Assembly (NCBI GenBank): GCA_002710685.1
Contig: PALD01000037.1
Coordinates: forward strand, 1-64,000
Direction: 5' to 3'
DNA: 64,000 nucleotides
Source of the DNA: Cytophagaceae bacterium
GTDB lineage: Bacteria; Bacteroidota; Bacteroidia; Flavobacteriales; Flavobacteriaceae
A program made the translations under genes and the position numbers. Under the pieces are notes generated by a model, which worked only from the letters and a program-made list of their open reading frames with translations, was not told where the DNA came from and did not search any database. Below are positions 8,677 through 16,431 of the stretch, in pieces. The first letter of the stretch is position 1. Every line of letters begins with the position of its first letter.

Positions 8677-9033
8677 TTACATTTTTGGCAAAGGTGTTTT
8701 GTCAATTTTATCAATCTCTAGAATTAATTTCCAGTCAATTAAAATATGTTCAGCCATCTGAGTAATCATTTGTTCTTTTTCTAAGCCTTTCTCAAAATGC
8801 CTATCAAAGGCATCGGCTAATTTATTTTTTAAATCATGTTGTTCGTCATCAATATCCAATAGCAACCAAATACTATTAAATCCTGTGCTAGGATAGCCAT
8901 CTTCAAATTTTTCACTTAAAGTGTTGTGAGCGTTAAAGACTTGAATAAGGCCATTTTCAATACGCCTTATCAAAATGTTGTCGGTTAAAATGTTTTTAAT
9001 TAGATGCTCCTTGTCTTGATTTGATAAATTCAT
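8677..9033 (-). CDS. Unknown 118-residue protein beside the integrase
   Basis: A small, acidic, helical protein without signal peptide or membrane segment. Motifs are LLLDIDDEQHDLKNKLADAF and HILIDWKLILEIDKI. I do not recognise the family. It starts 14 bp after the integrase stop and ends 13 bp before the 307-residue gene, so it is almost certainly co-transcribed with both. The tight pairing suggests that it works with the 307-residue protein. Confidence 0.6.
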   Translation of the reverse strand: MNLSNQDKEHLIKNILTDNILIRRIENGLIQVFNAHNTLSEKFEDGYPSTGFNSIWLLLDIDDEQHDLKNKLADAFDRHFEKGLEKEQMITQMAEHILIDWKLILEIDKIDKTPLPKM

Positions 9034-9047
9034 GATATAGTTATTTA

Positions 9048-10373
9048 TTAGTTTACTTTCCTTAAAGTTTGATTTTGCTTTTCATTTGATTTTACTTTCA
9101 TTTTGTCAAATAAAGCCCGGGCGTTACGGGAATGCGTTTTATCTTCTTTATCAATGTATTTGTAAAAATTAGATTCATTTATGTGCCCGCTAATGTTCAT
9201 TATAACCGGTATAGTCCAACCGTCCTGGCCATAAAAATTAGAGCAAAAAGACCTTCGTCCAGTGTGATTGCTTATTAATTTATGTTTGGGATAATTATCT
9301 ATCTTGCCGTTAAAGCGTCCTCGGACAATCTCGTTTATGTTGGCTTCTTTGCAAACATCCTTTATGAGTTGTGAGAGGATTGATCTGTTACTTTGCTCGT
9401 TGTCTGTGAAACGTGGAGGGAATTTTCCCTGATACTTTTTTAGAATGTTTTCTACGTGGTAATGAATAGGAACCTCAACATAAGCACCGGTCTTGAATTG
9501 CTTGAAAACAATATAACGCCCTCCCTCAATGGTTTGGATATTCTTTTCAGTAAACCGAAATAAGTCCGAAATACGTTGCGCGGTGTATGATGCTATAATA
9601 AACCAATCCCTGGCAATGCCCATGCGTTCGCTTGGCATTGGGGTTTCTATTACCCTCTCAAGCTCTTCAAAGGTTAGGAAGGTTACTATATTCTCCCCCT
9701 CAAAGCCTTTTATTAGATTGTACTTTGGATTAACCTTCATACCGTTTACCTCAGCCTGTTTTAGGATGGTTTTAAGGCGTTTCACATATCTACCTTTAGT
9801 ATTTACTGACAATCCTTTTACATCCCCTAGATGCTCTAAAAATGAGTATGCGAAACTTTCGTCAACATCTGAGCATTTGAATTTTCCATGTTGGGAGTTT
9901 TCAAAATCTTTAAGTTGCTTAACGAAATTGGTGTATTTGTTAATGGTGTTTTGCGAATACTTGTATTGTACACCGTTTCTCTTATAGGTACTATTTTCTA
10001 ATCCTTTTGCGAAATTATCCGCAAAATTTACTAGCCCCTCATCTTCCGATTGGGGTTCTTCATTATTAAATTTTAGGATGATTTTTTTTAACCATTTACC
10101 ATCTATATCCGAAAAACTTCTATCGCCATCTTTTTCGACATCATAAATTTCGTTTTCAATTACAGTTCTTAATTTCCTTAATCTTTGATTAAGCTTTTTA
10201 ATGTTTGCGGTTTTTCCTTTTGCTAACTGGGTTTCAGATTTCCATAAGGTAGCATCTTCAATCGTGAGCATAGTTGACTGCCTAAGATCTACTTTATTTC
10301 TACCAATTTTTAAGCGAACATAGATTTTAGAAACCCCTTTTCCCTTATTGGGATAATAATTGATTGTAGCCAT
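9048..10373 (-). CDS. int: Tyrosine-type site-specific integrase
   Basis: A 441-residue recombinase of the phage/ICE family common in Bacteroidota: an N-terminal arm-binding domain (about 1-90), a SAM-like core-binding domain (about 110-210) and the C-terminal catalytic domain. Catalytic residues are visible: Arg in AQRISD (about 267), a lysine in FKTG, His370 and Arg373 in HTGRRS, His397 in ISGHINES, and the nucleophile Tyr406 (or Tyr404) in NFYKYID. It integrates and excises the element by recombination at att sites. It heads an operon with two unknown genes. A TATCTTTG promoter and three repeats that could be arm sites lie just upstream, so the attachment site is expected between 10,450 and about 10,600. 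Confidence 0.93.
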   Translation of the reverse strand: MATINYYPNKGKGVSKIYVRLKIGRNKVDLRQSTMLTIEDATLWKSETQLAKGKTANIKKLNQRLRKLRTVIENEIYDVEKDGDRSFSDIDGKWLKKIILKFNNEEPQSEDEGLVNFADNFAKGLENSTYKRNGVQYKYSQNTINKYTNFVKQLKDFENSQHGKFKCSDVDESFAYSFLEHLGDVKGLSVNTKGRYVKRLKTILKQAEVNGMKVNPKYNLIKGFEGENIVTFLTFEELERVIETPMPSERMGIARDWFIIASYTAQRISDLFRFTEKNIQTIEGGRYIVFKQFKTGAYVEVPIHYHVENILKKYQGKFPPRFTDNEQSNRSILSQLIKDVCKEANINEIVRGRFNGKIDNYPKHKLISNHTGRRSFCSNFYGQDGWTIPVIMNISGHINESNFYKYIDKEDKTHSRNARALFDKMKVKSNEKQNQTLRKVN

Positions 10374-10392
10374 AAATAAAATTTGAACATCT

Positions 10393-10400
10393 CAAAGATA
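10393..10400 (-). promoter_or_regulatory. Integrase promoter -7 box
   Basis: The minus strand reads TATCTTTG, a full match to the Bacteroidota TAnnTTTG element, 20 bp upstream of the integrase ATG. No clear TTTG -33 box is present; the expected position is occupied by the TTTATCCCACAT repeats. Confidence 0.55.
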
Positions 10401-10403
10401 TAA

Positions 10404-10448
10404 TTTATCCCACATTTTATCCTGCATTATTTAGATTTTATCCCACAT
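10404..10448. repeat. Three 12-bp direct repeats, candidate integrase arm sites or operator
   Basis: TTTATCCCACAT occurs at 10404-10415 and 10437-10448, with a variant TTTATCCTGCAT at 10416-10427. They sit immediately upstream of the integrase promoter box, where arm-type integrase sites or a repressor operator would be expected. Confidence 0.55.
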
Positions 10449-10558
10449 ATTTAAATATCATTAGAATAAAATAAGATATAAATGTCTTGTTACCAGTCAT
10501 ATTAATCTAATTTATATTAATAAATTCTAATCATAGCACCCCAAGAGGGGGAGCAAAC

Positions 10559-10586
10559 AAAGCCACACAGATTGTGTGGCTTTTTT
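10559..10586 (+). terminator. Rho-independent terminator without an obvious plus-strand gene
   Basis: AAAGCCACACA pairs with TGTGTGGCTTT around a GAT loop and is followed by further T residues, a strong plus-strand terminator. No plus-strand gene precedes it within the window. Confidence 0.7.
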
Positions 10587-10622
10587 GTTTTGTAGAAGTT
10601 TTGTTGTCCACCTTAAACTATC

Positions 10623-10646
10623 AAAGCCAGCACGAATGCTGGCTTT
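10623..10646. terminator. Hairpin terminator downstream of the symporter operon
   Basis: AAAGCCAGC pairs with GCTGGCTTT around a 6-nt loop. It can end the minus-strand operon starting at 12739. Confidence 0.5.
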
Positions 10647-10658
10647 GGTTTTTAATTT

Positions 10659-10674
10659 TTTGGCGGAAGCCAAA
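10659..10674. repeat. Short dispersed palindrome (TTTGGC/GCCAAA)
   Basis: TTTGGC-GGAA-GCCAAA lies in the spacer right of the integrated element. It is one member of the palindrome family found across the core part of the window. Confidence 0.6.
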
Positions 10675-10684
10675 TTTACCCTAT

Positions 10685-10828
10685 CTAATACATCTTAAGA
10701 AATGCCAATAGGGCCGACATGACAAAAAACACACAGGCTACTTCTGTAAGGGAAAATGTACACAAAAAGATACCCACGATGACTAGTAATGCCACACCTA
10801 TAAAATAATATGCTTTATTTACGGTCAT
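10685..10828 (-). CDS. Small membrane protein
   Basis: A 47-residue protein starting at the ATG at 10828 (MTVNKAYYF). A longer reading would use TTG at 10867. Two hydrophobic stretches (FIGVALLVIVGIFLC and VACVFFVMSALLAFL) should form a helical hairpin in the inner membrane. It follows the SSS symporter by about 70 bp on the same strand and may be its accessory subunit. No family was recognised. Confidence 0.5.
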   Translation of the reverse strand: MTVNKAYYFIGVALLVIVGIFLCTFSLTEVACVFFVMSALLAFLKMY

Positions 10829-10900
10829 GATAAAAGTTAGGTAATGCAAATTACCCCCTTGCACCAATGCACCACAACCGTATTTTTACCTGTTTTATGT

Positions 10901-12739
10901 CTAGAAGACCACCGCTTTTATCTTTGACCAGAACCGCTTGAGCATAAAGGCTGAGATTATCACGATAATGGTGAGTATTATGGCCGGGGTGTACTTGCCA
11001 TAAATCCAGTACCCGGTGGCAAAAAGGGCCCCATATATCATAAAAAGCCCCAGTATGGTCGCCTTGATCCCCGCGGGAACGTTCCACTTCTCGCTTTTTA
11101 CAATAATCTGTTCATTTTCAGCTTCGGCATCCTTGATGGTCTTTTCCCATCCCGGCCCCCCGGGCTGTATCTTCCTATAAAAGGAAAACAGGGTCTTTTT
11201 GCTTTCGGGCGGGGTCATGAATGTTACCGTGATCCACACGATTGAGGTGATCAAGACGATAAACGGGTAAAGCAGGTATGACGGCATGAGCCCTTCAAGG
11301 GTGGCTCCCGTAACATCATCTGTTCCACCAAAGAGCCAAATACCCACTCCCGTAAAGTTGAAGAGTATCGAGATTATGCCAGAGGAGAACATTGCAGATA
11401 TCTCGCTCCAAGCATTAATTCTCCACCAGAACCAGCGTAAGAGAAAGATTAGCCCAGTACCTGCTCCAAACATGATGATGATATCAAAGATCTGGGTGGC
11501 ATTGGTCAACGCCAATGCGAAAAGGGCACTTACGGCCATTAGCAACACCGTTGAAATCCTGCCAACGTTCACAAGTTTCTTTTCTGAAGCATCCTTCTCC
11601 ACATACTGCTTGTAAAAGTCATTTACGATATATGAAGATCCCCAGTTAAGGTGCGTTGATATCGTGGACATATATGCCGCGATCAAAGAAGCAAGCACCA
11701 GCCCCAGCAAGCCGCTGGGAAGCTTGGTCAACATCGCAGAATAAGCCAGGTCATTACCCAGTTTGCTCTCGGCCACCTGTGGGAAGGCCTCATGAATACT
11801 GGCTATATCAGGAAAAACCACTAATGATGCAAGGGCCACAAGGATCCATGGCCATGGGCGCAGTGCATAATGTAGGATATTAAAAAACAATGTTGCGCCT
11901 ATGGCGTGGTTTTCATCTTTTGCGGCAAGCATACGCTGCGCGATATACCCTCCTCCCCCGGGTTCGGCACCTGGGTACCAGGCGCTCCACCACTGCACTG
12001 CAAGCGGGATGATAAGCAATAAAATCAAACTGTTTGTATCACTAAAGTCTGGAAGGATGTTCATCTTGGCCTGCACGTTCTCATGCTGGAGCATCTCCGT
12101 GATTCCCCCTACTTCGGGAAGGTTGACACAGTACCATGCTGCGCCAATACCCCCCACAAATGCAGTTATAAACAGTATAAAGTCAGTATAGACAACGCCT
12201 TTAAAACCGCCCACGGTGCTAAATATCGCGGTGACCACACCGGCAAGCCCCACAATGGCAAGGGGTGATAGCCCCAGCATGATCTGGCCTATTTTTATGG
12301 CGGCAAGGGTTACCGCCGCCATGGCAAAAATGTTAAAGATAACGCCTAGGTAAACAGCCCTGAAACCACGTAAGAAACGTGCTGGTTTTCCGCCGTAGCG
12401 CAATGCATAAAACTCAATGTCAGTACCCACGTCGCTCTTGCGCCATAGTTTTGCATAGACAAAAACAGTAAGAAGCCCCGAAACCAGGAAGGCCCACCAA
12501 GACCAGTTGCCGGCAACACCGTCTGAGCGTACAAAGTCAGTCACCAGGTTGGGCGTGTCAGTTGAAAAGGTGGTGGCCACCATGCTTACCCCCAGTAACC
12601 ACCAGGGCATCGTGCGGCCTGAAAGAAAATACTCAGAACTGCTCTTGCCAGATTTTTTTGAGACCCAGAACCCCACGATAAGGGTTATGGCAAAGAAGCT
12701 AAAGATTAAGACATAGTCTAAGGTTGAAAGTGCAATCAT
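10901..12739 (-). CDS. Sodium:solute symporter (SSS family)
   Basis: A 612-residue inner-membrane protein with about 14 hydrophobic segments and the SSS hallmarks: SSSEYFLSGRTMPWWLLGVS near the N-terminus, a TFSTDTPNLV helix, and the long SSS core. A central GAEPGGGGYIAQRM loop and C-terminal extra helices match the long Bacteroidota subfamily. It imports a sugar or organic solute with Na+; the substrate cannot be read from sequence. The start is an ATG. The only companion is the small membrane ORF at 10685-10828. Confidence 0.9.
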   Translation of the reverse strand: MIALSTLDYVLIFSFFAITLIVGFWVSKKSGKSSSEYFLSGRTMPWWLLGVSMVATTFSTDTPNLVTDFVRSDGVAGNWSWWAFLVSGLLTVFVYAKLWRKSDVGTDIEFYALRYGGKPARFLRGFRAVYLGVIFNIFAMAAVTLAAIKIGQIMLGLSPLAIVGLAGVVTAIFSTVGGFKGVVYTDFILFITAFVGGIGAAWYCVNLPEVGGITEMLQHENVQAKMNILPDFSDTNSLILLLIIPLAVQWWSAWYPGAEPGGGGYIAQRMLAAKDENHAIGATLFFNILHYALRPWPWILVALASLVVFPDIASIHEAFPQVAESKLGNDLAYSAMLTKLPSGLLGLVLASLIAAYMSTISTHLNWGSSYIVNDFYKQYVEKDASEKKLVNVGRISTVLLMAVSALFALALTNATQIFDIIIMFGAGTGLIFLLRWFWWRINAWSEISAMFSSGIISILFNFTGVGIWLFGGTDDVTGATLEGLMPSYLLYPFIVLITSIVWITVTFMTPPESKKTLFSFYRKIQPGGPGWEKTIKDAEAENEQIIVKSEKWNVPAGIKATILGLFMIYGALFATGYWIYGKYTPAIILTIIVIISAFMLKRFWSKIKAVVF

Positions 12740-12920
12740 TAATAAAGGTGTTTGGATTAATTAAAATACAAACAGATGAGGGCAAATTCTGTTAGATTAC
12801 GGCTAATCTAAGACTTTAAATTAAATCCTTAGTTTTAATTTTGATATAATCCTTGTTCAGATTTTACCAAAGATTCATCTCTTTTTGCTTCAATAAGATA
12901 TTAAAACTATAAATTTCAGC

Positions 12921-13712
12921 ATGTTAAAGGCCCTTGCATACCTGCTCACAATAATTTTTTACATCGCATTTTTAATCCTGCTGTTATTTTTTCAAGCGGT
13001 GCAATGGGTGTGCTTTAATTTCTTTGGTTACCAGGCCCATAAAAAGAGCGTTGACTACCTCAACTTTTGCATCATGAAGTGCCTGTTGTTGATGGGCACA
13101 CGTTTTACGTTTAAAAACGATTTTCGCTTTAAGCGAAATTGCCCCCACATCATTGTCACCAACCATCAGGGAGAGTATGACATCCCCCCCATCATCTGGT
13201 ACCTGCGCCGGCTGCACCCCAAGTTCATAAGCAAGAAAGAACTGGGCCGCGGCGTGCCCAGCGTGAGCTACAACCTGCGCCATGGCGGCTCTGCCCTCAT
13301 AGACCGCAAGGATAAAGAACAGGCAATACGCGAAATAAAAAAACTCACCGATATGGTGCGGGAAACCAACAGGAGCATCGTGATCTTTCCTGAAGGCACC
13401 CGCAGCCGTGATGGCGTGCCCAGTGAATTTGCCCGCGGCGGCCTCACCACATTATTTGAGGCATTGCCCAATGCCAAGGTCATACCCATCACCATCCACA
13501 ATTCATATAAATTGCTCAGGTGGGGGCAGTTCCCGCTTTGTCCCGGGGCCCATATCACCCATACCGTCCACGGCGAGCTTGCTGTCGCAGATCATGAACC
13601 CCTGGAACTTGTGCAGAAAATTCAGGACATCATCCTAGCTGATTTTCCTGAAATACGCCCGCGCAAAAAAGGCCCCACCCCCATTAACCCCACTGACACA
13701 GATGCCCAGTAA
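12921..13712 (+). CDS. plsC: 1-acyl-sn-glycerol-3-phosphate acyltransferase
   Basis: A 263-residue membrane-anchored acyltransferase that makes phosphatidic acid from lysophosphatidic acid. An N-terminal hydrophobic helix (residues 5-35) precedes the NHX4D catalytic motif, NHQGEYD at about 80-86, and the glycerol-phosphate-binding FPEGTRSR at about 155. Length fits the family. It overlaps the following HD hydrolase gene by 11 bp, so the two are co-transcribed. A TTTCGC/GCGAAA palindrome lies inside the gene at 13122-13138. Confidence 0.9.
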   Translation: MLKALAYLLTIIFYIAFLILLLFFQAVQWVCFNFFGYQAHKKSVDYLNFCIMKCLLLMGTRFTFKNDFRFKRNCPHIIVTNHQGEYDIPPIIWYLRRLHPKFISKKELGRGVPSVSYNLRHGGSALIDRKDKEQAIREIKKLTDMVRETNRSIVIFPEGTRSRDGVPSEFARGGLTTLFEALPNAKVIPITIHNSYKLLRWGQFPLCPGAHITHTVHGELAVADHEPLELVQKIQDIILADFPEIRPRKKGPTPINPTDTDAQ

Positions 13713-14364
13713 AGCCCCCGAAGCCCTCATAGCAAAAACAATACTGTTTGTACAGGAAACCTTAAAAAACGCAGAGGGGGGCCACGACTGGTTTCATGTG
13801 GAGCGCGTGTACAAAAATGCCATGAATATCGCTCAGGGCGAAAAGGTAGATGACCTGGTTGTGGCCCTGGGCGCGTTGTTGCACGACATCGCAGACAGTA
13901 AGTTCCACAATGGCGACGAGACCGTGGGGCCCAGGCTGGCCAGCACCTTTTTAGTAAAGAACAATGTGGACAGCACCGTCATTGAGCATGTGGTGAGCAT
14001 CATCAAGAACGTTTCTTTTAAAGGTGGTAATTTTGAACCCACGTTCAGTTCACTTGAGCTGCAAGTGGTGCAGGATGCTGACCGCCTGGATGCCCTGGGC
14101 GCCATAGGTATTGCCCGTACCTTTAACTATGGTGGTCACAAGAACAGGAAGATGTATGACCCGGCCATTCCGCCCGTGCACGACATGACCCCAGAAGAAT
14201 ATAAAAAGTCAACCGCGCCCACAATCAACCATTTTTATGAAAAACTGCTGCTGCTCAAAGATTTGATGCATACGGCTTCCGCCAAAAAAATTGCGGCACA
14301 ACGCCATAAATACATGGAGGATTTCTTAAATCAGTTTTATGCAGAGTGGGATGGCAGGCGTTAA
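13702..14364 (+). CDS. HD-domain phosphohydrolase (YpgQ/YedJ-like)
   Basis: A 220-residue soluble hydrolase. Metal ligands of the HD fold are visible: His28 and His32 in GGHDWFH, His61-Asp62 in LLHDIAD, and the late aspartate in QDADRLDALGA. The spacing fits the YpgQ/YedJ group, some of which hydrolyse nucleotides. The substrate here is unknown. It overlaps plsC by 11 bp upstream and meets the radical SAM gene tail-to-tail with a 4-bp overlap. Confidence 0.88.
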   Translation: MPSKAPEALIAKTILFVQETLKNAEGGHDWFHVERVYKNAMNIAQGEKVDDLVVALGALLHDIADSKFHNGDETVGPRLASTFLVKNNVDSTVIEHVVSIIKNVSFKGGNFEPTFSSLELQVVQDADRLDALGAIGIARTFNYGGHKNRKMYDPAIPPVHDMTPEEYKKSTAPTINHFYEKLLLLKDLMHTASAKKIAAQRHKYMEDFLNQFYAEWDGRR

Positions 14365-15473
14365 AACAGTTTCATTTGACCGGTCTTGTATTGCTCATGG
14401 AGGTCACAATTGAGCTTTGGCATTTTACGCCCGCCCATGTATTTTGCAACTCCCAGTGCCACCTGTCTTGCAATCTGTAATGCAAACTCACCCTCACCCC
14501 GCATACGTGTCCCAAAACGGGAATCATTGAGCGTACCGCCGTGGCAGGCCGCAATTTGATTGAGGACCTTATCTGCCCTATCCGGCATGGCCTTACGTAT
14601 CCAATCTTCAAAGACATTCCCTATGGCCCCGTTGAGCCGCACTACCGTATGCCCTATTGAGCTTGCGCCATGGTCTGCGGCCGCCTTGATGAGTGGCAGT
14701 ATTTCATGATTGTTGATCCCCGGGATAATGGGCGCGGTCATTACCCGTACGGCTATCCCGGCTTTCGCCAAGGTTTCCACGGCCTGTAACCTTCTTTTTA
14801 TGGTCGCCGTGCGTGGCTCCAGCAATCTCCTGGTATCTTCAGAAAGAGAAGTTATTGATATGTTGGCACTCACCAGGTTGTCCTCCCGTAGTTGCTGCAA
14901 AACATCCAGGTCGCGCAAGATGAGTGCATTTTTTGTGATAATCCCCACCGGGTGACGGTACTTGAGAAAGACCTGGAGTAATTTTCGCGTAAGCTCAAAT
15001 TTCTTTTCGGCGGGCTGGTAACAATCTGTATTGCCAGAGAGTACTATGGGAGCTGCCCTCCAGGATCTTGAGGCAAGTTTTTTTTCCAGGAGCTGTACGG
15101 CATTACGCTTTACCAAAATACGGCTTTCAAAATCCAGCCCGGCATCGTAGCCCCAGTATTCATGAGAGTTACGGGCATAACAGTAGATGCAGCCGTGTTC
15201 ACACCCCTGATACGGATTTAAAGAAAACTGCATGCCCACATCCGGGCTCTCGACCTTGTTGACAATGGTCTTGGGAAATGTGTCAATGTAGAGGGTCTTG
15301 GTATTTTCGGGGTCGTCTCCCTCTGCGGCACAATGGTTTAAAAAATCATCCCGCATCTCATGGCTGTGCTCAAAAAACCTGTTGGCAACATGTTTTTGAG
15401 CCCCTCTTCCCTTTTTAAATTCTTCTTGTGACAATTTTGGTTTTATTCCAAATTTATGGAATAATTCCAACAT
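14361..15473 (-). CDS. PA0069-family radical SAM protein
   Basis: A 370-residue radical SAM enzyme. The 4Fe-4S motif CEHGCIYCYARNSHEYWG (CxxxCxxC) with its following YAR...H is typical of the PA0069 / SplB-related family. The GNTDCYQPAEKKFELTR segment follows at the usual distance. It cleaves S-adenosylmethionine to start radical chemistry; the substrate of this family is not established. It is convergent with the HD gene and about 150 bp from the next gene. Confidence 0.88.
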   Translation of the reverse strand: MLELFHKFGIKPKLSQEEFKKGRGAQKHVANRFFEHSHEMRDDFLNHCAAEGDDPENTKTLYIDTFPKTIVNKVESPDVGMQFSLNPYQGCEHGCIYCYARNSHEYWGYDAGLDFESRILVKRNAVQLLEKKLASRSWRAAPIVLSGNTDCYQPAEKKFELTRKLLQVFLKYRHPVGIITKNALILRDLDVLQQLREDNLVSANISITSLSEDTRRLLEPRTATIKRRLQAVETLAKAGIAVRVMTAPIIPGINNHEILPLIKAAADHGASSIGHTVVRLNGAIGNVFEDWIRKAMPDRADKVLNQIAACHGGTLNDSRFGTRMRGEGEFALQIARQVALGVAKYMGGRKMPKLNCDLHEQYKTGQMKLF

Positions 15474-15619
15474 CTATACACACATGACTGTAAAATCTTT
15501 GATGTGGTGCTGTATAAATTTCATGTTGGATTGAATCTTGTTATGCAAGATTGAAACTCCCTACCCTATCCTGGTTTATAAATTGCTTTCTTGAGCTTCA
15601 AGATTCCTTATAGGTGACA

Positions 15620-16396
15620 TTACCTTCCTGGAAAGTCTGCCTTTCTTTTCTCCAAGAATGCGGTGGTGCCCTCTTCAAAATCCTCAGTGCCAAAGGCTTC
15701 TCCAAATGCCTTGATTTCTTCCTGATACCCTGAGGTGTTGAAACCTGCATTTACCGCCTTGATGGCGGCGGTAATGGCAACAGGTGAATTGCGGGAAATC
15801 CTGCCCGCTATTTTTTCACAGAAGCCCATAAGCTCTTCTTGGGATACCACGTGGTTGACGAGGCCATATTGCAGGGCCTGGTGTGCATCAATCATACCGG
15901 CGGTGAGTATCATCTCAAGAGCACGGCCCTTGCCCACGAGCTGCGGCAACCGCTGTGTACCTCCATACCCGGGGATCAAACCCAGGGAAGTCTCTGGCAG
16001 GCCCATTTTAGCGTTTTCGCTGGCAACGCGTATGTGGCAGGCCATGGCCAGTTCCAGGCCGCCGCCCAGGGCAAAGCCATTTACCGCAGCAATCACGGGT
16101 GTACCCAGTTTTTCTACAAGGTCAAAAAGTTTTTCCTGGCCTTGCTGGGCAAGTTCAGCGCCTTCTTGTGGTGAGAAACCCGCAAATTCGCTGATGTCTG
16201 CCCCGGCCACAAAAGCCTTCTCACCGCTACCGGTCAAGATGATTGCCTTTATGGATTCATTTTGGTCAGCTTTAGCGAAAGCGTGACTTAGCTCTTCAAT
16301 GGTCTGTTTGTTTAGGGCGTTGAGCTTTTTTGGCCTATCAATGGTAATGTATGCCGTTTCATCTAGGATGGAATAGGTGATATTCTCAAATTTCAT
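15620..16396 (-). CDS. Enoyl-CoA hydratase
   Basis: A 258-residue crotonase-fold enzyme that hydrates trans-2-enoyl-CoA in fatty-acid or amino-acid breakdown. Both catalytic glutamates of true hydratases are present, in GGGLELAMACH and GLPETSLGLIPGYGGTQRL. The oxyanion-hole segment AFVAGADISEF is intact. Full length for the family. It lies 35 bp downstream of the histidine kinase gene on the same strand. A GCTTTAGCGAAAGC palindrome lies inside it at about 16269-16282. Confidence 0.92.
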   Translation of the reverse strand: MKFENITYSILDETAYITIDRPKKLNALNKQTIEELSHAFAKADQNESIKAIILTGSGEKAFVAGADISEFAGFSPQEGAELAQQGQEKLFDLVEKLGTPVIAAVNGFALGGGLELAMACHIRVASENAKMGLPETSLGLIPGYGGTQRLPQLVGKGRALEMILTAGMIDAHQALQYGLVNHVVSQEELMGFCEKIAGRISRNSPVAITAAIKAVNAGFNTSGYQEEIKAFGEAFGTEDFEEGTTAFLEKRKADFPGR

Positions 16397-16431
16397 GTTC
16401 TCTGTATTATGGTGTTCTTGCGGGCAACTGA

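Larger units (their letters stand above)
526..10448. mobile_element. Integrated element with tyrosine integrase and phage-like structural genes (minimal extent)
   Basis: This is a continuous minus-strand block, AT-rich compared with the genes to its right. It holds a tyrosine recombinase at its right end, a MerR/AlpA-type HTH protein, a VRR-NUC-like nuclease, a replication-type protein, two XRE regulators and a large phage-like structural protein. Terminase, portal, major capsid and conjugation genes are not visible, so it is not a complete prophage or conjugative element as seen here. The left end was not found; no direct repeat matching the right flank was recognised in 1-525. It may be a phage remnant, a phage satellite or the right arm of a larger prophage that continues to the left. 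Confidence 0.7.

Noticed and set aside
526-10373. Complete crAss-like prophage
   Set aside because: No terminase, portal, major capsid, polymerase or lysis genes are visible in the block.
10865-10867. TTG start for the small membrane protein
   Set aside because: The ATG at 10828 gives a compact two-helix protein; the extra 13 residues have no support.
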